Positions 1 through 12,553 of a stretch of 64,000 nucleotides of DNA are shown in pieces. The position numbers were made by a program, and so were the translations under genes. Every line of letters starts with the position of its first letter. The first letter of the stretch is position 1. A model generated the notes under the pieces. The model had not been told where the DNA came from and searched no databases. It was given only the letters and a program-made list of their open reading frames with translations. The stretch is from Phascolomyces articulosus (lineage: Eukaryota > Mucoromycota > Mucoromycetes > Mucorales > Lichtheimiaceae): NCBI GenBank assembly GCA_025677815.1, contig JAIXMP010000034.1:62001-126000 (forward strand). Reading direction: 5' to 3'.

Positions 1-19
1 GATTCAATGGTGGAGAGAC

Positions 20-265
20 ATGTTTATAATCCGGCTGTTTTTTGGAGTTTTGGCAGAAGGTGAGTATTCATGTGTATTAAGACTCTCACTTGATGCTAAT
101 AAAATCTGGCCACAAATACGGGTTTTACTATGCGCAACATTCAAGATGGATCTTGAATACGATTGGATTTACAGATTTATCCATATGCGCACTTGTTACT
201 TACCACGAGGAAAAAACGACATGAGTGTATTAAAAAGAACATTTTACGAGGATTATTCCAGTTGA
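20..265 (+). pseudogene. Relic of an unfamiliar fungal hypothetical protein
   Basis: A short open stretch ends in a peptide with MDLEYDWIYRFIHM followed by LPRGKNDMSVLKRTF. From memory this resembles the C-terminal part of large Mucorales-specific hypothetical proteins, which often carry a MDLxYDxIYR segment followed by a LPR stretch. Part of the same DNA (about 100-230) reads in a different frame, which suggests frameshift damage. There is no convincing upstream start or intron structure, and the window edge may cut it. The call is weak; it may simply be a repeat fragment. Confidence 0.25.
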
Positions 266-1217
266 AGGTCAGTGCTTTTTTTTTTTTTACAAAGTCTCAG
301 CGGATCAATCACATATATCTAAATATTGTTACATCATAAAATAGAATCTTGTTGAACGATCGTTGAAAGTATTTAGATCTGAATGGGTGAAAGATGAACA
401 ACACTCGCAAGAAAAAAAATGTATGGGATCAACATCATTATTACCCACAAGTACTTTTGATACAATTTGCAGACGAACAGAAATAAAAAGAGAAATCGAT
501 GGTTCGAGTAGGAAGAAATTACTGTTTTGTCGCTGTGCGTATATAAATATTTGTTGAAGTCATTTTATAATTTGTTTTTAAATATAATAATTATAGTAAT
601 ATATTCCTATCATGTATCATATTTGAAAAAAAAAGTTTCTGTAATTATTCTGTATTAAGCTTTGAGATGAAATGGTAACAAAATCGAATGTAATAATAAA
701 AGAGACGGATAAGAATATAGTTGAGAATCTTTTTATTGTTCAAATTTGCTCATATTTATATGTTTTGTCTATCTAACGTAATGATGTTATTCACTAGATC
801 ATTCTACTACTATGTTTCACTGACTTTAATTAAAAGACGATTGATATTCAATTATTCAAGTGTACGTATACTTGGTTCTAGATATTTCTTTATCTACGTA
901 GCAATAGGTGTATTGTCCTGTTTAGTAAACATTCTTCATGAGATTAGTTTTTTTTTTTTTTGTTTTTTTGAAATAAATATATAATTATTGTTAGGGATGG
1001 TTAATAGTATGTTGAGCATCATTGAATATATAAAAATATATAATATACAATGTAATATCTGAATTAAAAATGATGATAATAATGATAAATGATAATATAT
1101 ATTAATACTTATGGACCTAATAATATGGACCACGAGAAGATTTGATCTTTTTGGAATTTCATCTCCTGAATCTCTTGAACATAATAATATCTACTAAAAA
1201 CCATCATTATGTTATAA
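266..1217. other. Non-coding AT-rich stretch
   Basis: AT-rich sequence with several homopolymer runs. The short open frames here are low-complexity hydrophobic translations without splice structure or recognisable motifs. I see no gene. Confidence 0.5.
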
Positions 1218-1800
1218 TCTATGGGTTGTGGTCGAGTCATCAATTACAAAAAGGAAGATTTCAAGGCTTTATTAAAGAAAGAATATCCAAAAGGTGTGGA
1301 TATTGTCTTTGAAAGTGTGGGTGGTTCTTTCTTTATCACTTGTTTGAATAGGTAAAGCATCCATAAAGAAGAAGGGGATCCACTTTTTTTAAAAAATATA
1401 AATAAATAAATAAAAAAGCATAGAGAAAACTCATGGACATTACCCTATTCCTTTTTTAGGTTGGGCCATCAAAGATCGTTTGATTGTATTCGGTAGCGTC
1501 TCCACTTATTCTGCAGAATCCGGCATGTCGGGTTATAAAGTAGACACATTGAAACTTTGGGTAAATCAAAAAGTGTGATAGGTTTCTTTGTCCCTGATTA
1601 TCTTCATTTATATGGTTCCCAATATGAAAAAACTGGTACAATCGAGTCAACAAAACGAACTAAAAATTCAAATGGATACTATGGGTTTAGATAAAGGTAT
1701 TGTAAGTGTAGTGGATGGTGTGGAGTATTTACATACTGGTCAAAATAATGGTAAAGTGCTTGTTCCTTTGGTTTCTATGATAAAGGGTTCTAAAATCTAA
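1218..1800 (+). pseudogene. Broken quinone oxidoreductase / ZADH2-like (MDR) C-terminal half
   Basis: The fragment starts in the middle of a medium-chain dehydrogenase/reductase. The first piece (1218-1351) reads [16 protein letters not shown] then [13 protein letters not shown], which matches the NADPH-binding half of ZADH2/prostaglandin-reductase-3-type enzymes. A GT...AG gap (1352-1459) precedes DRLIVFGSVSTYSAE, but the phases do not join. The frame then breaks at homopolymer A runs near 1574 (stop at about 1577) and again near 1629, after which LDKGIVSVVDGVEYLHTGQNNGK to 1800 restores the family's C-terminus. The N-terminal half is absent upstream. The family would reduce enones/quinones with NADPH; this copy cannot encode a full enzyme unless the assembly is wrong at several runs. 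Confidence 0.75.
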
Positions 1801-2466
1801 AACACCCACACATACATAAAACACTACACAACTAGTATTATCTACTACATAAATAATAAATTTATATTTTGTAAAAAAAGTATTCATGCTTTTTCTCTCT
1901 CTTTTTTTCAGTGGTATAATAATTCTGTTATAATATACTCAATCAACTTTGTGTGTATGTGTATGTGTTCTTATATATACATGTTCTCGTTTTTTTTGTT
2001 GGATGAATGGTTAGATTTATCTATCCATATTATTAAAATCACTGGGTTTTTACGACTTAAGTTTGCCTTACAAAAAAGGAAATACTTTACTTGCGGTGCG
2101 AATCTGTTAAGTGACACGAAGCGAAACGGAGGGGATCATTTATTCGAGTGAGGCGAGTTATTTATTATAAAATAGAAACTTTTTTTTCATGTAAAACATT
2201 ACACAATGCTACTTCGGCTTAGCAATTAATCATTTCCCATCGCTCATTCTTTTTATCGTCCTTATTTTTCTCTTTATATTTTTATCCTCCATTATCAACA
2301 TCTTTTTCTTATTCTTCATCAAGCAACCTTTTTGTATATCGCGAAACAACATTGAATAAATAGAGAAAACAAGGTAATCAGCATCAAATTATTCTGTTAG
2401 GCAATATTCTTAATTTTTTTTCTCTCTAAAACATGAAAATTTTTAAAAAGAAATATACATTATATT
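1801..2466. other. 5' flank shared with HET copy B
   Basis: No gene. From about 2085 to the start codon at 2467 the sequence is recognisably similar, in inverted orientation, to about 49252-49615 upstream of HET gene B. Shared landmarks include TTGCGG...AATCTGT, GACACGAAG, and the ACATTACACAATGCTACTTC stretch. This is probably the promoter and 5' leader of the HET family. Confidence 0.6.
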
Positions 2467-4272
2467 ATGTACATTACCTATTGCCGTAACCAAAGATCAT
2501 TGGATCCAGTGGATACTACACAATATCGAGGTGATGCCAATGCAGGAAAATATCGACCCACGTACCTCATTCGTGTTTCAGATTGGAAGAAAGTCCCAGG
2601 CAAACAAGTAGAAACTGGTTATTGTGCTCTCTCCTACGTTTGGGAACAATCCGGAGATGTTGTACAAAAAGAAAACGGTGAATATGACTGCATCGACAGC
2701 GGTAGACATTGTATTGTTGAAGGATATGATATGGGCCACAAGAAATGAATTTTCACAAAACTCACGAAACGTTTACTCGGTAGCGAAAAAATAAGGACTC
2801 GGTTATAATGACATTTACAGAAGCAAAAGGAGAAAAAAAATACAAGGTCCAGTTTTCTCCATCCACCAGGAGCAAGACTACTATAAAATATGTGACGTAT
2901 GAAGAGCTTCTTCAACAAATCTGCAAAGATTTCGAAATCGAATATTCGTGGTACGATAAAATATGCATTGATCAATCGGACGATCAAATGAGACTGCAAG
3001 AAATCAAACAAATGCATAAGATCTACGGTAATGCGTGTTATACTGTGGCTATTGTACCTGAAGTCCATATTCATGATCCAAAAGATTTTGATACTCTCAT
3101 ACCAGTGAATATAGCCACAAAAGCAACCGCAAAAGCTTGGGGTGATATATTACTAAAATCACTTTGGTGGAAACGCAGTTGGATATTAGAAGAAACAATG
3201 TCATCAAAACGTATTTTAGTGATTGGGACAGACACTCATTTCTGGCAGCATAGTTTTCATACATGCGATATACCTACGACATATGATGAATTTTCATTAC
3301 GGTTGCTTGATTTTGCTAACCAACAACAAGGAGGAGGAAGTGTCAATCAAGCACTCAATCAAGCTCATTTTCGAACGAGTTCAAAGGAACACGACAAAAT
3401 TTTTTCTTTGGTCAATATTTTCCCTGATATGTTTAAAAATATGGAAATCAACTATAAAATCGATATTAAAACAACCCTCCACCACTTTTATCGGACCATT
3501 GCAACACATGACCTATCCATTCTTTGTTTTGGATCGAACCTTACTAACGATGGTGAGGAAATTCGTGTCAATACAATGAAGAATCATAGTCTACCTTCAT
3601 GGACTGGTGTTTCTGGGGAGCATCTCGATAAACCTGTTGCCACCACAACCACATGGCTTTCAACACCAGCATTCTATCTGTGATGATATGCTTCTTCACA
3701 TTTCAACCAAATATTACAAGACATTATCTGTTGTACCGTATGATTGTGGATGCTTCTCACCGTTATCTCACGATAAACATCAATGGGGCCAACAGATTGA
3801 TAAGTTTAAGAAGCGGCGGGAAGCGAAAGTTTGATCCCCTATAGTTGAAGAGGAGACTGCTTTAATAGATTGGGCAATAAATATGAGAAATGTTTTAGGC
3901 TGTTACGCTACTCATTATTATCAACCACAAGACTCTCCCGTCATGCAAGCAAGGTAACTCTCATTGACTGAAGATTGTGATGAATGCATCATTTTGCCTA
4001 TTTTACTCAAATCCTATGGCTTAGTTGTTAAGAAGGCAAAGGAATCACCATTATTAAGACACCCTGGTGTTCATGTACATGACTATTCCCTTCCTGTTAT
4101 CAAGAAATATGTGGATGCTGCAAACGGCACAAAAGAACGGTACAAGGCCATTGGTATTTATTTTCTTGGGAGTACGTTCAACAAGGATCTTGTTTCGGAT
4201 GATCCAGGTGAAATTTTAAGCTCGGTTTTTGGAGGTGTCTATAATGACGCAAAAGAGTTTATTATTCAATAG
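2467..4272 (+). pseudogene. HET-domain protein, copy A (disrupted)
   Basis: Same protein family as the intact gene at 47512-49251. HET-type motifs are visible: CALSYVWEQ near the start, then WYDKICIDQSDDQ, KIYGNACYTVAIV and WWKRSWILEE. Damage relative to copies B and C: a 51-nt extra block (2734-2784) with an in-frame TGA at 2746-2748, a 2-nt offset just after it, a +1 shift near 3659 (the CTTTCAACAC stretch), TGA at 3832-3834, and TAA at 3955-3957 where copy C has a Pro codon. The final reading frame still ends in KEFIIQ and a stop like the other copies. HET domains are linked in other fungi to heterokaryon incompatibility and programmed cell death; any function here is lost or truncated. 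Confidence 0.85.
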
Positions 4273-5075
4273 AATTTCATATATTATTTAAAAGCAGACA
4301 AATGTAAATATCTTAATAAACATATTATTACCTTCTGTTATACTATCAAAGAAGATAAAGAGATAAATGACAGTGAATAAGTGCAGATTAGATAATTAAA
4401 TAACAAGTAGCAAACACTTGATTTGTTTATAGGTTCGTGGATTGTCTGATTGGGTATATACAAGTAAAAGATTACGCTAATAGTATTTAATACCATATAC
4501 GCTGTTAATACATATAGTATTCTATTTTACATATTCTATTTTTACATTTTATCCTATCATCTCTTATTACATACAACATCATGTATCTAATATTTATATA
4601 TTTGAAAAGTTAACCAACAAATTATAAGAAGTTCTATTACAATCGAATTGAACAGTGCTCATGATTTTGAATATACATTTACTCCTCGTTCAGCAACTGT
4701 ATTGATCCTTCAAATTACTTAATGAACCTTTATATTCACTATTCTCAAATTCTCCTTTTCCTATTTTTTTTTTTATGAATATTTTTTTTTTTTTTTACAT
4801 CATTGAAATCAATTCTAAAGAATAAAAAAATTATCAGTTATCTTTTTTTTCTCTCTTCAAATCATATGTTATCAAACGTAACGCATAGGATTTATACATT
4901 CATCTTGAGTCATGAAATCAGAAATGAATAATGTTGAGTCGGAGCAAAAAAGTGAAAATAATGCAAAAAAAAAAAAAAAATGTGGTCAGAAAATTTTTTT
5001 GTCGGTACCAAAAAAAGCTTTTTTTTGGTAACTTTATTTTGATTTTTCTTTTGCTGTGAATAGCTTATACTTTTC
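4273..5075. other. HET copy A 3' flank, then intergenic
   Basis: From 4273 to about 4645 the sequence matches, in inverted orientation, the 3' flank of HET copy B (about 47125-47511) and part of that of copy C. Similarity stops near 4645. The rest, to 5075, is AT-rich with long A/T tracts and would contain the tRNase Z promoter; no clear TATA element was assigned. Confidence 0.55.
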
Positions 5076-8000
5076 ATGCCACCTGTGGCGTTGCGCTCTA
5101 CTACTACTACTACTACTTTTTGTTTACTTGGCCACTCACTATTACGACCATCCTATTCTAGTACTCGCCATCATTTTCAACATATTATTAGACGTACCAT
5201 GAAAGCATATATTCAAGTTGTAGGACAAAGTTCACCTGAAGGACCCCCTTCCATTATTGTTCATTATGATTCACAACGTTATATGTTTAATTGTCGAGAA
5301 GGAACACAACGATTATGTGTGGAAGAACGTGTACGTATGGCCAAATTGCGGGATATTTATTTAACACGAGTTAATTGGGAAAATATCGGTGGTATGCCAG
5401 GCATGTTGTTGACATTGGCGGATGCCGGTGTGAAAGATTTGACACTTCATGGACCTAAGAATTTGACTCATTTCTTAGTGGGTACTCGTCATTTTATTTA
5501 TCGGTAAGGTTATATAATATGAACCAGAGGATAGGTTGTTGTTTGGGATGTATAATTCATATTGAACAAAAATAGAACTATAAATATCTGGATAATAGTC
5601 AATGATAATGAATATATCTGTGGTTTTTTTTATAAATATAGTACGTCATTAGCATTAGAAACCAACGAATTGAATGATTCAACAACAGTAGAAAATAAAG
5701 GACCATTAAAAGTAACACCTGTAAATATATTACCTGATCAATACAGTCCATCTGGTACAAAACGTCGTTGGGATGATAAAAATGCAGAAAAAGATATGGA
5801 TTATCGAAAATCAGTTTTGCGACACATGTTTCCTGTTGGAAAATCCAATCCTCCTGCACATACCATTGAAGCTCCTTGTACACCACGTACTACCACCGCT
5901 GCTACAATCAATAAGAATCCAGATGAAATTATTATGGAGGAAGAAGAAGAAGATCAACTATTAGATACAAATACAACTAATGGACAACAACATCCGTTAG
6001 CCGATGTAAAACAATCGAATGGTGATAATAAACAACAACAAAAGCAACGATCCATGGAATATTTACGCAATCCATTACCACGTACACGACCTTATCCAGT
6101 AGCCATCTCTTATATTTGTCGAGGCCCAGTATTACCTGGCAAGTTCAATCCAAAGGCAGCAAAAGATTTAGATATTCCAGCTGGTCCTATTTATGGTAAG
6201 TTTGTTGTCATGAAAAAATAAAGGATCATTCAAATCGAGCTATTTTCTATTTTTTTTTATCTATACAAAGCTAATAAATATGTAATTCCTTATTTCATGA
6301 AAAGGTCGATTACAACGAGGTGAAACTGTAACATTAGAGGATGGACGAAAAATTGAACCAAATCAAGTGGTTGGTCCAGCTTCGCCTGGTCACGTAAGTG
6401 TTTTTTTTAAGGAGTAAAAAAAAAACCATGATGGAGCAATGGAAGGACTAAAAGAGGGAAGAGGGCGTAAAAAAAATTATTCTTTTAGTTGTTTATGATT
6501 ATAGATTGTCCAAATCAAACGTATTTGAATAATTTGATTCATTCAGATGCATTTAAACGATATCAACAAACAAAAGAAAAAGGAGATCAACCATGTACAA
6601 TTATTCATTTGATTGGACAAGATGTACTTGATGATAAACGATATCGTGATTGGATGAATTTATTTAGTCCTACTACTGAGGTATATATATAAATATTTGA
6701 TATCGTAGCATTTTTTTTTGTTGCCTTGCTAACTCAATAAATACATATTATGAAAAATAGCATATTATTAGTACTCAAGAGATATGTGCTCAAACCATTT
6801 TATATAAATCACATGCACATGGACAAGTCAAATTATCAAAATTGGATGATCAAATATTTCCAGTGCCACATTATAGTAACACGGCCACTCGTACACTCAA
6901 GGATTGTAAGGAGGAGGAAAAAAGACAGGAGACATCTTATGATGACACACACAACAACCCGTTGTTTTTTTTGCTAATCACCTTACTTTTTTTTTCAAAA
7001 CAGATACGGATTTACCAAAGAAATGTATTCCATTATCCAATATGCTTCAATATAATTTAGAACCTAAACCAGGTGTAGCACCTACAGAACAAGGTCGTTA
7101 TGAATTTGATCATAAACGAACCAGTAAAAAAATTCAACAAAATCAAGAATATATGGAAGCTGTTGAAAAAGCGAAAAAGAATGCATCCACAGTGGATACA
7201 AGTCAAGTGTTCCCAGGTGACAATGTTGAAGTAATTACACTCGGAACGGGTAGTTCTATTCCGTCAAAATACAGAAATGGTAAAAATATTTTATTTATTT
7301 ATATGGATTTTGGTGGTCTGGATATGGGTGTGATACAAATAGAGAAAGCCTGGAACCTTAACACACATTATTACACATAACTATAACTAGTAAGTGCTAC
7401 CTTGGTAAAAACACCAGACAATGGTTCCATCATGTTGGATGCAGGTGAAGGTACATTGGGACAAATGATGAGAAGATTTGGACCAAGATTAAAGGATGAA
7501 TTACAACAATTAAAATGTATTTTTGTATCGCATCTTCATGCTGATCATCATTTGGGTGTGATACAATTATTGACGAAATGGGCGGAGGTAAAAATTCTTT
7601 CTCTTTTTACACTCGGGAACTTCCCGGTCATATTTTCAATGATCATCTAAAAAAGTGTACATTCTTAATTTTAGTTGAATCAAAATGAAAACAAAAAACT
7701 CTATGTCGTTGCACCTTTTATTTTTAATACTTGGTTACATGAATACAGTGGTGTAGAATCCTTTGGTTTTGGTGATAAAGTTGTCATGGTGAGAAATGAA
7801 AGTATTCTTACCAATCGATATCCAACCAATACAGAACTTGAACAGTAAGTTGTTTTATTATTTTATTTTAAACATATTTATTATTTACTTAAAAAAAATC
7901 ATTTATCTATTACAAACAAATATATATAGTTTTGAAGGGTTAAAGAAGGTCATGGGCATTAGTAAAATGAATGCAGTCAATGTCATTCATTGTCGATATG

Positions 8001-8634
8001 CTTATGGTTTAACCATCGATCATCAAACGGGTTGGAAACTAGTGTATGTATATTATCTTTTCCCACATTCATTTGGAAAAAAAAAAACTGATTATCATCT
8101 TGGAGATAATGATATTTGTATTTATATATCTTCTCTTCACACGCTCATTATATATTATATTAAATAGATATTCTGGTGATACCCGTCCTTGCGATAATTT
8201 AGTAGAAGCAGGTCAAAACGCGACATTACTCATTCATGAAGCAACATTAGAAGATGGTATGAAAGCAGAAGCCATTGCCAAACGTCATTCTACCACAGAA
8301 GAAGCAGTTGAAGTGGGTCAAAAGTAAGTTCAAATTCTATTTTATGAAAACAAAAAAAAAAGAAAGATACTTACTCGAAAAAAAAATTCATGCATTATCC
8401 AGTATGAATGCAAAATATACATTATTAAATCATTTTAGTCAACGGTATCCCAAAGTACCCTCCTTATCATCAGAACAGAGTAATGTATGTTTCAGCTTTG
8501 ATTTGATGACGATTCCTATTAAACGGATACCAGTTTTACCCAAATATACGGAGGCGATTAGTTTATTATTTAAGGAGGAAGAAGAACAAGAACAAGAAGT
8601 TGAAGATGGAAAAAAAAATGTAATCCTTAGATAA
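5076..8634 (+). CDS. tRNase Z, long form (ELAC2/Trz1-like)
   Basis: Endonuclease that removes 3' trailers from pre-tRNAs in nucleus and mitochondria. Eleven exons: 5076-5503, 5642-6195, 6305-6393, 6489-6680, 6761-6905, 7004-7279, 7391-7587, 7675-7844, 7930-8043, 8168-8323, 8403-8634. All phases agree and give 850 aa, typical of the long family. The degenerate N-terminal half has FNCREGTQR and a long acidic linker. The C-terminal half carries [14 protein letters not shown], the metal-binding [10 protein letters not shown] motif, [16 protein letters not shown] and NHFSQRYPK. The first ATG precedes an Arg/Ser/Thr-rich, acid-free leader suited to mitochondrial import; a second in-frame ATG at 5199 (MKAYIQVVG) could give the nuclear form. 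The dual-start idea is inference; the family assignment is firm. Confidence 0.96.
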
Positions 8635-8954
8635 AACTTAATTTATATATATATATATATTTATATAATCATCCTATCACCTTAATAAAATTCGTTTGTG
8701 TGTAAGTATTCGTAACTGTTATTGTATTGATCATCTGATCATAATAACACACATAATACTTATTTTGAAACACACACTCCTGCAGCACAGTTATATATGT
8801 ACACACACTAAAAAGCATGGTCCCATAAAAAGATAAAAAAAATTGCTGTTGTTTAGTTGGATTCCTTTTTTTTTTTCTTCTTCCTTTCTCTTTTTTTCTT
8901 TTATCATTTTTTTTCCCTTATCCATCGACACTTTTTTATATTTTATAAAAAAAC

Positions 8955-10050
8955 ATGACTGATATCGCGAAACAAGCTACTGCTGATGTTACAAGTACTT
9001 TGGCAGATAAACCATCTGCTCCTGTTGCTGCGCCCATTAATACGACACGTAAGTTTATTTGAAAAAGGGGGGCACTGTGCTGGGTGTGTGTTTTCGCATA
9101 TGAAAAACAAACCAATTCCATGAAAAATACTCACACCCCATTCAAATAATAAAAAGAAACTGCACCTACCAAGGATCCTCAAGTAGTTCCTCAAGTTTTA
9201 CCTCCTTTGCCTCATGTTACGGCAAATAATGTTCATAAGTTTGACGATGGTAAATATATATGATAAGAGATTGGATTATCAATGATATGGGAAGGGAGGA
9301 TTATATGAGTATGTATACAAAAAAAAAGAAGCCAAGTGTTTGTTGACATATATACACATACATATATATATATATATCTCCATCCACCCATCTATAGACC
9401 CAACACTTTATATCAAAGGATGGATTCTTTCATTGTTATACTGGGAAAAACCTGTTCGTAGTGGCGCGTTTTTCGTGAGCTTGATAAGCGTGTTGATTTT
9501 AACCCAGTACTATTCGTTATTGCAAATGTCTGCTGCTGCATTCACCTTATTGACGGGATTAAACTGGGTTTATGTGAATACCCATAAACAAGGCCAACGC
9601 GTGTTTGGAGGCAAACCCGTGGATGCTTTAACCAATCCTCATCAATCACGTTTAACATCCAAAGATTCATATATTCCAAAACAAAAAGTGTTACGTACAG
9701 GTGAATTGACAGTCGATGTCGTGGAAGCTGTGGTGCAAGAATTAACCAAATTAATCTTGATTCAAGATTCATTACGTTCCGCATGGGCTGTGGGCATTGC
9801 TTATTCTGTATGGACTTTAGCCACTTATATCTCTACCAAATATTTGGTCGGTTTGTTTATTGTCGGTAGCTTTTCTTTACCCAAGTTGTATCAACAAAAT
9901 CAACAAGTCATTGATAAGCAAGTTGCTCATTATACCCAACATGGTAAAGAATTGTTCAAAACATATTCAACTCAAGCATCCGTGAAGGCAAAGGAAGTTT
10001 ATGGTCAAGCTATCACTACGATTACTAAAAAGACTAAAAAGGCAGATTAA
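8955..10050 (+). CDS. Reticulon-like ER membrane protein
   Basis: Three exons (8955-9048, 9157-9249, 9398-10050) join in phase to give 279 aa. A Pro/Ala-rich N-terminal segment is followed by a reticulon homology domain that opens with LYWEKPVRSGAFF, a hallmark of the family, then two long hydrophobic hairpins (around FVSLISVLILTQYYSLL, and AYSVWTLATYIS through LVGLFIVGSFSLP). The C-terminus is basic (KKTKKAD). Reticulons shape ER tubules by wedging hairpins into the bilayer. The gene lies 320 bp downstream of tRNase Z on the same strand and has its own upstream T-rich region. Confidence 0.92.
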
Positions 10051-10306
10051 AAAAATTGTAACGTCAAACATGGGCTATTATTATTTTTTTTTTATCTTTT
10101 TACGTATTATATGTATAACATACATCATCCAATTTGTCTCGGGTTATTTTAATCCTACTTCTTTTTTTTTTTTTTCAAAAAAAAAAAAAAATACAAAAAA
10201 TCACTTTGCTTTTCTATTCTTTTTTTTAAAAAATTGCTTTTCTTCTTTTCCCTTACTCTAACTCTCTCTCTCTATCACAAAGTATTTTCAAAAAGAATAA
10301 AGAAAA
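10051..10306. other. Short intergenic region, T-rich
   Basis: Pyrimidine- and A-tract-rich spacer between the reticulon stop and the next start; probably contains the terminator/poly(A) region of one gene and the promoter of the next. No specific sites assigned. Confidence 0.4.
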
Positions 10307-11122
10307 ATGCCTTTCAAAAGTAAATATATATTATTGTGATGTATTGATAAATGGGGGTTGATTTGGGAATATGGGATACATATATAAAACCACTAATTTA
10401 TATATATATATAAAGTTGCCAGTCATGGAGGTCGTTATTTATATGTAGACCAAAATAATGAAATGATTGCTGATAATGATTACGATTTATCACGAACACC
10501 TCAAGATCTTGCATCCAAAGGAGATACATTTGAAATTGATGATAAAAATCGTCTCACTGTGAATAATAAACCTGTCACCATCACTGCCAAAGTGACGCCA
10601 AAAGGTCGTAATACAAAGTTTGGTTTAATGTTAGAACAAGCTAATTCTGAAGAGGTAAAAAAAAAAAAAATTTTATCTCATTGAAAGAAATGTTATTGTG
10701 ATAGAGAGAGAGAAAAACTTTTTTTTTACACCAATGTCAATAATTCTCTATCACTTTTGAAATGCTAATATAAAAAGAAAAATTTATATATATAGTACGT
10801 CATTCGTACAGCTGATAGAAAAAAGAATCATCGTTACGTATTTGCAGGTATAGAAAAACTTAAAGTACAAGATGAACCAAATGCTATGGCTATGTTTTCA
10901 GTGGTGGAAGAAAATCATCATACCATGAATGAGGATGATACTTTACACCATCATCCAACTCAAAATAGTGATACGCGTGAAATGACACCTGCTCCTCCTC
11001 CTCCACCTACTTCTTCTATAAATGGTGCCATTTTACTTCCACCTCCTCCTTCCTCTTCTTTTTCAAACACTACTACTACTTCTACTACTACAAATTCCAC
11101 CAATCGCTTTTTCATGTTTTAA
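10307..11122 (+). CDS. Small hypothetical protein, possible beta-rich domain
   Basis: Exons 10307-10319, 10416-10654 and 10796-11122 join in phase to give 192 aa. The first coding exon is only 13 nt. Residues about 1-125 are rich in alternating hydrophobic/polar residues (GGRYLYVDQNNEMIA, DTFEIDDKNRLTVNN, YVIRTADRKKNHRYVFAG), suggestive of a beta-trefoil-like or other beta fold. The C-terminal third is low complexity: His/Asn/Asp, then proline runs and Thr/Ser runs, ending in NRFFMF. No signal peptide or membrane segment is visible. I do not recognise the family; conservation of the ordered part would support a real gene. Confidence 0.72.
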
Positions 11123-11359
11123 ATGTAATAAAAAAAATGAAGTTTATTTTTTTTTATCACCCCTATGTATATATAGAAAAAGAAAAATTGATAAACAAAA
11201 AAAAAAAAAAAAGAAAAAAGAGAATTGATTCATTGATTGATTGATATATTATTATTTCAATATTTTATATAAATATAACCGGAAACATTGGTGGGGTGGG
11301 GTGGAAACGAATCCATTAGTATTTGCTTTTTTTGATTTTTTTGATTTGTTGTGAACATC

Positions 11360-11983
11360 ATGACATCGCAAAAACAACAACGTCGTCAAAACGATAATTC
11401 GCATTCTTCCTCTGCTACGTCTACTTCTTCAACATCATCAGAATCCCATCATGACTATATACAAAATGCAACTCCTGTTCCAATTACCAATCCATCTATG
11501 ACTACACCAACAGAACTACTTGAAGAACAAGATTACCAACATCGGAAACGCTATTCTCAAGAGGAACAAAGGATATTGGAAGCATCTTATTCCGTCAATC
11601 CAAAACCTTCTAAAGAAGAAAAACGAAATTTGGCAGCGCGTTGTAATGTCATGCCTCGACAAGTTCAAATATGGTTTCAAAATCGTCGTGCAAAAGAACA
11701 AAATAAGAAAAGACAACAAGAACAACAACATTGTTTGGAGGAGGAGGAGGAGGAAGAAGATCCAAGTAACAATAATGATAATAGATTGAGTAGTGGTTTT
11801 TCTTCTCAAGGATTTCCAAATGAGTCAAGAGGTGAATCAAGTCGTTCACAACAACAACAACATCCATATAGTCTACGTACTCAAACGAGAAGAACGATGG
11901 ATCGAACACCTACTGAAATATTAAGTCATGAGCAACAACATCCTGACTATCATGATAACCGTACGTATAGAATCATATCTTGA
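11360..11983 (+). CDS. Homeodomain transcription factor
   Basis: Starting from the ATG at 11360, one exon encodes about 207 aa. A 60-residue homeodomain lies around residues 58-117: RKRYSQEEQRILEASY for helix 1, KEEKRNLAARCNV for helix 2, and the recognition helix VQIWFQNRRAKEQNKK, with W, F, N and R in the invariant positions. Ser/Thr-rich N-terminal and acidic/Gln-rich C-terminal tails look disordered. The C-terminus is uncertain: a GTACGT donor-like site at about 11960 could splice to an AG near 12042, so the stop at 11983 may not be the natural one. It should act as a nuclear DNA-binding regulator; targets are unknown. Confidence 0.9.
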   Translation: MTSQKQQRRQNDNSHSSSATSTSSTSSESHHDYIQNATPVPITNPSMTTPTELLEEQDYQHRKRYSQEEQRILEASYSVNPKPSKEEKRNLAARCNVMPRQVQIWFQNRRAKEQNKKRQQEQQHCLEEEEEEEDPSNNNDNRLSSGFSSQGFPNESRGESSRSQQQQHPYSLRTQTRRTMDRTPTEILSHEQQHPDYHDNRTYRIIS

Positions 11984-12553
11984 TTTATCTTTTTTTTGGT
12001 CATCTATCCATATAAAAGTATATATCCTATTAACAAATCAGAGGCATTTGTATATTTGCTCGTTGGTTTTGTCTACCGAATAATAATAATAATAATAATA
12101 CTCGAAATAATAACAATAACAAAAATACTAGGAGTTAAAAGAAAACGTAGAAGGTAAATATATATATATGAAATACTTTAAATCTTTTTTTTTCTTTGTC
12201 TTGGTATATAATAATAATGATAAAGATAATAAATAGACAATAATGTATAAGAAGGAGGAAGAAAATGGTGCTTTCTATAATAATAATCTAATAGTAGTAA
12301 AACCAAAAAAAAAAGTCTACAAAAATAATAACAATAATAATAGTATGATACTTTAAGCTTGACGAAGGAGTTCTTGTGGTGAAGATGCAATCTGGCTGAC
12401 AACTATTTTTTTATAAATATATTCGTTTTCATATATCATAATAATAAAAAAAACAATCATTGTTTTTTAAATAAATGAATTGAGTTATTACCTTTTTATA
12501 TTTACATCATATCATCATCATCGAAGACTCTATTTTTTTTAATTTAATTTATT
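11984..12553. other. Convergent intergenic region with TAA-type microsatellites
   Basis: Sits between the homeodomain gene (+) and the acyltransferase (-), so it holds two 3' ends. Contains runs of ATA/TAA repeats (for example about 12081-12125) and no supported gene. Confidence 0.5.

Noticed and set aside
11516..11909. Frames overlapping the homeodomain gene on both strands
   Set aside because: Shadow frames of the real coding exon; the homeodomain frame has unmistakable motifs.
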